From assembly GCA_043806215.1 (NCBI GenBank), contig JAZDHD010000077.1, positions 1-7,383 on the forward strand: a stretch of DNA of 7,383 nucleotides. Direction: 5' to 3'. The notes under the pieces were generated by a model. That model made no database searches. It was not told where the DNA came from and worked only from the letters and a program-made list of their open reading frames with translations. Every line of letters begins with the position of its first letter. The first letter of the stretch is position 1. The position numbers and the translations under genes are program-made. Source of the stretch: JAVHLK01 sp043806215 (GTDB lineage: Bacteria; Desulfobacterota; Desulfomonilia; Desulfomonilales; Desulfomonilaceae). Positions 1-4,886 of the stretch are shown here, piece after piece.

Positions 1-27
1 GTGTGTCGCGCTTTTCGGTTCTCGGTA

Positions 28-1662
28 GGAAGAAAAGAGTGTTCTCCGGGACCGTTTTATGCTTAATGGGTTGAAGAGGAATTCATTGAGCAAGGAGGCC
101 CCGGATGGAAGAGATGGTACTGGATGCGAAGGAAGAATTCAACCAGATTATTGACTTCGTTACGAGAGAGGCCCTCACGTGGGAGCTTCATAGCGTCGAA
201 GGGGAACTCTTTCGGAGGTTGCTGAAAATGGGACTGGTTCTTCTGATGCTGTTTCTTCGCAGCGTCGGTACAGGACACGTTGGCCCGACCCTCACCACGG
301 AGGATGGGTCGGTTCTTCGTTATCGGCGAACGTCTCCGAGGAAATATCTTTCGATTTTCGGTGAGGTCGAGATTCAGCGAGCGTATTATCTCAAAGACGG
401 CGGTAGAGGCATCTTCCCCCTGGATGCTCAGCTTAATCTTCCCAAGCGGATGTATTCCTATCTTCTTCAGAAGTGGATGACTCTTTGGGGGGTGAAGACA
501 ACTTATGAGGGGGCTGTGGAGTTTGCGGAAGATTTCCTGGGATTGGATCTTGCTCATCGACCTATCCAGCGGGTGGCTCGCGACCTGACGCCTGTCGTAG
601 AGGAGTTCATTGACTCGCTGGAAGAGCCCAAAGCCGAAGAAGAAGGTCCCATTCTCATCGAGACCCTTGACGGCAAAGGGATACCGATGTGCAAACCGGA
701 CCCTGATCAGGTCAAGACTCCTGACCATCCGGGGAAAAAGAAGATGGCACTGGTGACGGCCGCCATGAGCGCCGATCCCTATGAGCACCAGCCCGCTGAA
801 GAGATCGCGGAGAGATTGGCCAACGAAGGGGGCAAAAACCGGCCCTCGAAAAAGAGCCGGCGTGCCAAGCCGTATCATAAGAGAATCATCGCCTCTCTTA
901 CCAAGAGAGGCGATGTAATGGACAAAGGGAAAGCGGCTGCTATGAAGAGGATTCACCCCCATACCGAACTCACGGCCGTGCTTGGCGACGGAGAGAAGGC
1001 GATCTGGAAGTTTGCCGATAATCTGTTTCCCGGCTGGGTGCAGGTCCTGGACATCATTCATGTACGGGACAAATTGCGGCTCGCAGCCCATCTTTACTAC
1101 AAGCAGGAAAGCCCTTGCGCAAAAGAGTACGAAAAAGAAAGACTTGTCGCCCTGCTGACGGGAGAAGTCGACATGGTCATTGAAGATTTTCGTATTGCCA
1201 TAGAAGATGGGCTTCTATCCCCCAAAAAAGCCGATACCCTCAGGCGCAAGGTTCTTGGATATTTTGTCAACAACCGGGAGCGCATGCGGTACGATAAGTT
1301 CATGGCGATGGGACTGCCCATAGGCAGCGGCGTCATCGAAGGCACCTGCAAGAATCTCATCAATGACCGGATGGAACGCTCGGGTATGCGGTGGTCTCCT
1401 GAAGGTGCGGAGGCAGTCCTCCAGCTTCGCTCGGTGCACTTATGCGACCTATGGCATGACTTCTGGACCTTCCGAACCGAACGGGAGAAGAAGGTCCTTT
1501 ACACCGGACAAGACTTCATGAAAAAACAGCCGTTATATGAAGATGATATGCGTATGGTGGCGTAACACCAGTCGAATACCGATTCGCGCAGCACACCGGG
1601 CGGTGAAACATGCCGCCGGGCTCTATGCGCATTTCATAGTTGGGGTCACACTTTTTCGTCCC
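28..1662 (+). mobile_element. ISKra4-family insertion sequence, ends tentative
   Basis: The transposase gene defines an insertion sequence, but its ends are uncertain. A weak inverted match links 28-42 (GGAAGAAAAGAGTGT) with the complement of 1648-1661 (GGACGAAAAAGTGT), with one gap and one mismatch. No target-site duplication is visible next to these points. The right-hand candidate also resembles the terminus of the dispersed repeat at 1623-1917, so it may belong to that repeat instead, and the true left end may lie before the window. Confidence 0.3.
105..1565 (+). CDS. ISKra4-family DDE transposase
   Basis: Encodes a 486-aa transposase that would cut and join the ends of its own insertion sequence. 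The C-terminal motif around residues 407-430 (IGSGVIEGTCKNLINDRME followed by GMRW) is the hallmark I recognise for the ISKra4 family. The likely catalytic triad is D189 (in ETLDGKGIP), D295 (in LGDGEKAIW) and E412 (in GSGVIEG). The N-terminal about 180 residues carry a GEVEIQRAYY segment and a helical region before the catalytic core, as usual for this family. The length is normal and there is no frameshift or internal stop, so the gene may be active. The start at 105 is backed by AAGGAGG at 92-98, six bases upstream. It lies alone and in the same direction as the nik-like genes, but 443 bp of repeat sequence separates them. The family call is firm; activity is inferred. Confidence 0.93.
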   Translation: MEEMVLDAKEEFNQIIDFVTREALTWELHSVEGELFRRLLKMGLVLLMLFLRSVGTGHVGPTLTTEDGSVLRYRRTSPRKYLSIFGEVEIQRAYYLKDGGRGIFPLDAQLNLPKRMYSYLLQKWMTLWGVKTTYEGAVEFAEDFLGLDLAHRPIQRVARDLTPVVEEFIDSLEEPKAEEEGPILIETLDGKGIPMCKPDPDQVKTPDHPGKKKMALVTAAMSADPYEHQPAEEIAERLANEGGKNRPSKKSRRAKPYHKRIIASLTKRGDVMDKGKAAAMKRIHPHTELTAVLGDGEKAIWKFADNLFPGWVQVLDIIHVRDKLRLAAHLYYKQESPCAKEYEKERLVALLTGEVDMVIEDFRIAIEDGLLSPKKADTLRRKVLGYFVNNRERMRYDKFMAMGLPIGSGVIEGTCKNLINDRMERSGMRWSPEGAEAVLQLRSVHLCDLWHDFWTFRTEREKKVLYTGQDFMKKQPLYEDDMRMVA

Positions 1663-1719
1663 GCTGAACCCTAGGGGCAGGCCCCTGGAAACTGTCTCAG
1701 AACTGTCGGAGCGAAATGA

Positions 1720-1740
1720 ATCCCGCAGTGAACGCGGGAT
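1720..1740. repeat. Hairpin inside repeat copy A
   Basis: A perfect 7-bp stem (ATCCCGC / GCGGGAT) encloses a 7-base loop. A close relative with TCCCGCG / CGCGGGA sits inside the repeat at 4679-4785, so this GC hairpin is a recurring module of the local repeats. No T-run follows it, so it is not a typical intrinsic terminator. Confidence 0.55.
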
Positions 1741-1769
1741 GCCCGCCGTCTCCCGCCCTTGAAGATGAC

Positions 1770-1843
1770 GGGCACGGAGGCCCGTCCCACGAAACAGGTC
1801 TAAGGCTTCATGACAGTCCTTCGTAGCCCGGGCCTCCGTGCCC
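1770..1843. repeat. 15-bp perfect inverted repeat in copy A
   Basis: GGGCACGGAGGCCCG at 1770-1784 is perfectly complementary to 1829-1843, with 44 bases between the arms. The same pair is present in copy B (about 4043-4056 and 4100-4113) but with two mismatches, so the fold is conserved yet decaying there. It could form a cruciform or an RNA hairpin; its function is unknown. Confidence 0.7.
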
Positions 1844-1935
1844 GGATCTTGCTCTTGGCGGCACCCGAGCCGCCTGGGAGACGAAAATGTGCGACTGTAC
1901 TTAGGAAACCGAGCACTTACGAAACACTACCAAGA

Positions 1936-1956
1936 CGTTGCGGGGATTGCGCAACG
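1936..1956. promoter_or_regulatory. Hairpin or operator-like palindrome upstream of nikL-like gene
   Basis: A perfect 7-bp inverted repeat, CGTTGCG / CGCAACG, with a 7-base spacer lies 52 bases upstream of the start codon at 2009. It lies outside the dispersed repeat, which ends at 1917, so it belongs to the gene's own leader. The pyrimidine-rich stretch just after it (ATTTCTTCTC) could make it a weak terminator or attenuator; it could equally be a repressor site. It does not match the NikR box consensus as I know it. Confidence 0.4.
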
Positions 1957-1996
1957 ATTTCTTCTCACTATGAAAAGAGATGCAACTTCAAGGGAA

Positions 1997-2002
1997 AAGG
2001 AG
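1997..2002 (+). promoter_or_regulatory. Ribosome binding site deciding the nikL-like start
   Basis: AAGGAG lies six bases before the ATG at 2009. This start gives a clean signal peptide. The longer in-frame ATG at 1838 lies inside the dispersed repeat and would place 57 unrelated residues before the signal peptide, so it is rejected. Confidence 0.85.
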
Positions 2003-2008
2003 TCTCTC

Positions 2009-2680
2009 ATGTCACGATTACAAACACTGATAACGGCCGCGGCGGCAACCATGCTCTTGGTGTTCGTCGCTGCTGCGTACGCACATAAGCCATTGCTTGC
2101 AGTGGAAGACAACATGGACGGAACCATCCACATAGAGGCCGCTTTTTCCGACGGTTCCTCCGCTGCGGGCCACAAGATTCTGATCAAGGATGCGGCGGGC
2201 GGGAAACTGCTGTCCGAGCACCGTGTCGGAGAAGACGGCACACTGGAACTCCGGAAGCCTTCTGTCAAGTACACCGTTACTCTGGATGCGGGCGAAGGGC
2301 ATATTGTTTCCCAGGACGGGCCGCCACCCGGGGGAGGACCCACCGAGGCCGATGCTCCGAAGGATGAAAAGTCGGCAACGGCTCCTCCTCCGGCCACAAA
2401 GCAGACGGAATCTTCCGGCGCCGAACGGAAGCCCTCCCTCCCTCCGTCTGCTCCCGCTCCTGCGGCGAAGCCCCCGGAGGCGACGACCGGTGGTGCCCCG
2501 AGTGCCCCGGTCATGCAGGCGGCAATGAGCCCGGGAGTCGTCATGGCTTTCAAAATGATGATGGTCACGCAGGTTGTGACCGCCGTGGTATTGATCTTCC
2601 TCGTCGTTATAGCAGCTTATTACGTAGGCTACAGAATGGGGAGAAACTCGATTGCCGTAACAAGGAGAAAGGAGGTGTAA
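2009..2680 (+). CDS. NikL-like membrane-anchored periplasmic metal-uptake protein
   Basis: A 223-aa protein resembling NikL, an accessory part of ECF-type Ni/Co uptake systems of the NikKMLQO type. Residues 1-25 form a signal peptide ending AYA, so the mature chain would begin at H26. Residues 26-103 look like the small beta-sandwich domain of this family: the run TIHIEAAFSDGS, then an acidic/glycine turn (EDGTLEL), then the DAGEGH motif at 93-98 (family form AGxGH). Residues 104-168 are a Pro/Ala-rich linker that is longer than I expect for the family. A membrane helix spans about 186-208, followed by a basic tail (RRK), which puts the body outside and the C-terminus in the cytoplasm. A Met cluster (M169, M173, M179, M183-185) lies just before the helix. 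The NikK-like gene follows after 252 bp. No permease or ATPase gene is in the window. Ni versus Co cannot be decided; family call by recognition, not by alignment. Confidence 0.75.
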   Translation: MSRLQTLITAAAATMLLVFVAAAYAHKPLLAVEDNMDGTIHIEAAFSDGSSAAGHKILIKDAAGGKLLSEHRVGEDGTLELRKPSVKYTVTLDAGEGHIVSQDGPPPGGGPTEADAPKDEKSATAPPPATKQTESSGAERKPSLPPSAPAPAAKPPEATTGGAPSAPVMQAAMSPGVVMAFKMMMVTQVVTAVVLIFLVVIAAYYVGYRMGRNSIAVTRRKEV

Positions 2681-2932
2681 GCCGCAACGAGTACCATAAC
2701 CTGTTCATTACAGGACAAACAGGCCGACGGCGGCGGCCCGCTGTTACGAGTCGTCCGCCTGAATGAGTTACTCCGGAGGGAGTCCATGTCGGCCTGCCCG
2801 GAACAAGAAACACCCGCTTCCCTTTCCACAAAAAGATGAGCGGATCGTTTCCCTCACTATTGATAGTCTAGCTCTTCTCTCCCGGCAGTTCAACCCTAGG
2901 CTGCCGGAGGTTAACAGAAAAAGGAGATTCTT
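2681..2932 (+). other. Intergenic region between the nikL-like and nikK-like genes
   Basis: This 252-bp gap has no convincing gene. A strong Shine-Dalgarno-like run, AAAGGAGGTG, overlaps the last codons of the upstream gene (2668-2677), but no start codon follows at a usable distance. A short open frame at 2763-2951 has no ribosome binding site and overlaps the leader of the next gene, so it is not called. The gap ends with the hairpin described at 2882-2907. Confidence 0.6.
2882..2907 (+). promoter_or_regulatory. Leader hairpin upstream of nikK-like gene
   Basis: A perfect 7-bp stem, CCGGCAG / CTGCCGG, with a 12-base loop ends 13 bases before the ribosome binding site AAGGAG at 2921-2926. 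No T-run follows, so it is not an intrinsic terminator. Its place just before the translation signal suggests mRNA processing, stabilisation or translational control, but this is inference. Confidence 0.4.
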
Positions 2933-3781
2933 ATGCTTTCAACCGCGCTAACCCGCGTTGTAGTTTTCCTGGCTGTATTGACCCTATTTGCCGTGGTTCC
3001 GGCATTTGCACATTTCCAGATGGTGTATGCCCCGAAATCGGCCCTCACAGCGGAAGATCCGAGCAAGGTGGATGTGCTGCTGGTGTTCACGCATCCATTC
3101 GAAGCGGGCCACACCATGAGTATGGGGATGGACGCGGCGGGAAAGATTAACCCGCCGAAGATGTTCGGCGTGCTGGAGAAGGGGAACAAGACAGACCTTC
3201 TGGGCAAGCTGAAGCCCATTGAATTCACCAGTCTGACGAACAAGGGCCAAGGGTATCAACTCAAGGGCTTTCGGCTGAAGGGGATGGGCGATTTTGTATT
3301 CTACTTGGATCCCGGGCCTTACTTCGAGAAATCCGAAGACTCTTACATTCAGCAGTGCACCAAGATGATCGTAAACCGCGGCGGAGCACCCACGGATTGG
3401 GAAAAGCCTGCCGGCCTTCCGGTGGAGATCCTGCCGCTGGATAAGCCGTATGCCCTGTGGAAGGGCAATGTTTTCCGAGGCAAGGTCGTGCGCAAAGAGG
3501 GTGAAAAGTATGTCCCGGTTCCCAATGCCGAGATTGAAGTCGAGTATCTGAACCACGCGGTCAAGGGATATGCTTTTGAAAAGAAGGCTGCCGTGGAAGC
3601 TCCGCAGGATGCCTTTGTCACCCAGACCATTCTGGCAAACGAAAACGGCGAATTCGCCTATGGCATTCCCAAGGCCGGTTGGTGGGGCTTTTGTGCCCTC
3701 GGGGCCGGAGGAGACTTGAAGCACGAAGGAAAGAGCCTTTCCCTCGACGCAGTAATCTGGGTGCAGGCTAAGGACATGTAG
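2933..3781 (+). CDS. NikK-like periplasmic protein, DUF4198 (COG5266)
   Basis: A 282-aa secreted protein of the DUF4198/COG5266 family, annotated as the periplasmic component of Co/Ni uptake systems (NikK or CbiK-like). The signal peptide spans residues 1-26 and ends AFA, so the mature chain starts H27-F-Q-M-V, matching the AHFxM start typical of the family. Family signatures are FTHPFEAGHTMSMGM (His54, His60, Met62, Met64, Met66, a plausible metal-binding cluster), the FYLDPGPYFE and LPVEILPL segments, LWKGNVFRGKV, NAEIEVEYLN, then PKAGWWGFCAL (246-256) and the C-terminal AVIWVQAKDM. The length is normal. The start is supported by AAGGAG six bases upstream. It lies in the same direction as the NikL-like gene, and the two probably act together outside the membrane, passing metal to a permease encoded elsewhere. 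The metal specificity is not shown by the sequence. Confidence 0.85.
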   Translation: MLSTALTRVVVFLAVLTLFAVVPAFAHFQMVYAPKSALTAEDPSKVDVLLVFTHPFEAGHTMSMGMDAAGKINPPKMFGVLEKGNKTDLLGKLKPIEFTSLTNKGQGYQLKGFRLKGMGDFVFYLDPGPYFEKSEDSYIQQCTKMIVNRGGAPTDWEKPAGLPVEILPLDKPYALWKGNVFRGKVVRKEGEKYVPVPNAEIEVEYLNHAVKGYAFEKKAAVEAPQDAFVTQTILANENGEFAYGIPKAGWWGFCALGAGGDLKHEGKSLSLDAVIWVQAKDM

Positions 3782-3795
3782 CGCAACAATTGGCC

Positions 3796-3812
3796 GTGAC
3801 GGATGCCGTCAC
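3796..3812 (+). terminator. Hairpin after nikK-like gene, possible 3' end
   Basis: A perfect 7-bp stem, GTGACGG / CCGTCAC, with a 3-base loop begins 14 bases after the stop codon. The position suits a transcript end, but no T-run follows, so termination is uncertain. It may act only as a 3' stability hairpin. Confidence 0.4.
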
Positions 3813-3927
3813 TCGGGATAACGATGGGAACCAGTACCATGAAGCCCCGGGCCCAACATGACAGACCGCAGCGCGCCTTTGAGCGGATATTGAGAGGCCC
3901 GGCTGCCTGGGGCCGGAATCCACCCTG

Positions 3928-3958
3928 CCCCCCTTTACTGAATGAAGGGGGGGGGGGG
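3928..3958. repeat. C-run/G-run hairpin with a 12-G tract
   Basis: Six C's followed by TT (3928-3935) can pair with AA and the first G's of a run of twelve G's (3945-3958). The G-run ends just before the palindromic element that begins at 3966. Such a tract is prone to slippage and to sequencing error. No coding role is seen. Confidence 0.6.
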
Positions 3959-3965
3959 ACTATCC

Positions 3966-4168
3966 CTTAGTGCGCCGTTTCCTAAATACGGTCGCACATT
4001 TTCGTCTCGCAGCCGTCTCGGGTGCCGGCAAGAACAAGATCCGGGCACGGAGGCCCAGGCTACGAAGAACAGAGACCAAGCCGGTCGTACACCGTGGGAC
4101 GGGCGTCCCTGCCCGTCATCTTCCGCGGCTCAGGTTGTGCGACCGTAATCAGGCCAAGGAGCACTAAG
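3966..4168. repeat. Dispersed palindromic repeat, copy B, MITE-like
   Basis: A 203-bp non-coding element with terminal inverted repeats. The tips CTTAGTGC and GCACTAAG are exact complements, and the outer 29 bases from 3969 match the complement of the right end at 23 of 29, including an exact CGGTCGCAC block. Inside it carries the GGGCACGGAGGCCC-type hairpin arms. Most of it (3969-4070) is an inverted copy of 1816-1917. The size, ends and lack of ORFs suggest a MITE-like element or a related palindromic repeat. No target-site duplication is evident. Confidence 0.75.
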
Positions 4169-4240
4169 CGTCTGTCCCAAAACAACTGTTACAACCATGT
4201 CGGTCACCGAACGATCGTGAGACTACTCGCTTGGCTCTTG

Positions 4241-4315
4241 ACCCGGCACTGAAGTACCGGGCTACTCTCAGTAGCCCCATGTCGGGGCAAGCGATCATGC
4301 ACGTCCCGGAGGGAC
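4241..4315. repeat. Cluster of small hairpins
   Basis: Three stems follow one another. CCCGG / CCGGG (about 4242-4261) comes first. Next is a perfect 8-bp stem GGGCTACT / AGTAGCCC with a 3-base loop (4259-4277). Then comes GTCCC / GGGAC with a 3-base loop (4303-4315). The second stem competes with a GCCCC / GGGGC pairing on its right. No T-run, tRNA fold or known riboswitch pattern is seen. Confidence 0.4.
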
Positions 4316-4320
4316 CGTAT

Positions 4321-4478
4321 GAGAGTAGACCGGTCTTTCAAGGCGGACTACTAAGCCGGAACCGTTAAAGCATGGCTTATCCGGCTACTGGTCTCGCCGC
4401 ATCGATGATGAACACCGTATCGTCTACAAGGTTGAATCCGATTCTCTGTTGATAGCCCAGCTCGGATACCACTATTGA
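4321..4478 (+). pseudogene. YoeB-type (RelE superfamily) toxin gene remnant
   Basis: Only the 3' half of a YoeB/Txe-type mRNA-interferase gene survives. The in-frame part at 4353-4478 encodes KPEPLKHGLSGYWSRRIDDE then HRIVYKVESDSLLIAQLGYHY and a stop. This matches the C-terminal half of YoeB, including the GYWSRRI core, the EHR(I/L)VY segment (the family's catalytic Glu/Arg/His region) and the terminal YHY. Just upstream, 4321-4344 reads ESRPVFQG in another frame, which resembles the RxPFxG segment that should come next, so a frameshift of two bases separates the two parts. No start codon, N-terminal half or recognisable YefM antitoxin precedes it. The gene cannot make a working toxin. It marks decay or a past deletion in this repeat-rich gap. 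Confidence 0.85.
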
Positions 4479-4678
4479 TAGGGGGTCGTCTTCTTCGGGG
4501 CCAACGTTATGGGGTCACCCATTAAGAAGCACTTCGACAATTGGAGGGACTCTCCAGACGCATACTCCGCGAGACAAAGTCGGGACGAAAGCCCCAGAAG
4601 AAGCCGTATCGTGGTGTCGCTCTTTGAATTACGCGGTAATTCTAATCCAGTTACTCAAGGATCCCTCCGGTCGTTGCC
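4479..4678. other. Unassigned intergenic sequence
   Basis: I recognise nothing in these 200 bases. The open frame from 4509 on the plus strand has no ribosome binding site, has an arginine/serine-rich composition typical of shadow frames, and runs on into the repeat at 4679. Confidence 0.5.
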
Positions 4679-4785
4679 GTCATTGCAAGGAGCGGAGTCC
4701 CGCGCAAAACGCGGGAAAGCAATCTCAAGGCCTCGTGAAAGGCTGAGATTGCCACGCCCTCCCAAAGCCTCGGGCTCGCAATGAC
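4679..4785. repeat. Head-to-head GTCATTGC/GCAATGAC dispersed repeat
   Basis: A 107-bp palindromic unit bounded by GTCATTGC (4679-4686) and GCAATGAC (4778-4785). The inner arms GCAATCTCA (4719-4727) and TGAGATTGC (4744-4752) are exact complements and continue with GCCT/AGGC around a small loop. A separate perfect 7-bp hairpin (TCCCGCG / CGCGGGA, 4698-4716) lies in the left arm. This is the widespread type of repeat whose translation gives frames such as CHCEERSDEAI. A single-arm version recurs at 7324-7359. Confidence 0.8.
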
Positions 4786-4827
4786 AAACGTGAAGGCGTC
4801 CGCAGTATTCAAGGAGCGAGACTATAG
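4775..4827 (+). repeat. Left arm of 53-bp inverted repeat around the oxidoreductase gene
   Basis: This arm matches the reverse complement of 7282-7334 at 51 of 53 bases. The arms lie about 2.45 kb apart and enclose the entire 4887-7124 gene. The left arm overlaps the end of the palindromic repeat and extends 42 bases past it, so the similarity is not only the common repeat core. Confidence 0.9.
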
Positions 4828-4886
4828 GTACGCGACAAAGCGTGGGTCCTTACCTCGGTCCTCATTTACCCGTGGCGTGCCAAATC

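Larger units (their letters stand above)
1623..1917. repeat. Dispersed palindromic repeat, copy A
   Basis: A non-coding repeat unit of about 295 bp fills most of the gap between the transposase and the nikL-like gene. Its right part (1816-1917) matches the reverse complement of 3969-4070 at 91 of 102 bases without gaps, and 1761-1791 matches the complement of the region ending at 4123 at 29 of 31. Its left end (GGTCACACTTTTTCGTC, 1644-1660) resembles the complement of its own right end (TCGCACATTTTCGTC, 1879-1893 read on the minus strand), so the unit looks like a degenerate element with terminal inverted repeats. The right boundary is sharp at 1917, where similarity to copy B stops. The left boundary is approximate. 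It contains no ORF of its own. Confidence 0.7.

Noticed and set aside
63..1091. Long open frame of 342 codons on the minus strand opposite the transposase gene
   Set aside because: It is the antisense shadow of a clear ISKra4 transposase; its translation shows no recognisable family and no ribosome binding site.
1838..2008. Upstream in-frame extension of the nikL-like gene
   Set aside because: It begins inside the dispersed repeat, lacks a ribosome binding site, and would bury the signal peptide behind 57 unrelated residues.
1566..2008. Possible CRISPR or tRNA in the repeat-rich gaps
   Set aside because: The repeats are few, inverted and unevenly spaced, unlike a CRISPR array, and no cloverleaf-like set of stems with a TTCRA loop was found by eye.
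1927..2568. 213-codon open frame on the minus strand across the nikL-like gene
   Set aside because: Low-complexity Ala/Gly/Ser translation mirrors the Pro/Ala-rich linker on the other strand; no start signal.
2855..2866. Twelve-base match CACTATTGATAG shared with 4470-4481
   Set aside because: Short, without extended similarity on either side; likely chance.
2984..3724. 246-codon open frame on the minus strand across the nikK-like gene
   Set aside because: Antisense shadow of a well-supported DUF4198 gene.
3942..4252. Short overlapping plus-strand frames in the gap after the nikK-like gene
   Set aside because: They are translations of the palindromic repeat at 3966-4168 and have no supporting start signals.
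4140..4320. YefM-type antitoxin remnant upstream of the toxin fragment
   Set aside because: One frame gives ALKYRATLSSP, faintly like the C-terminal part of YefM, but the similarity is too weak to call.
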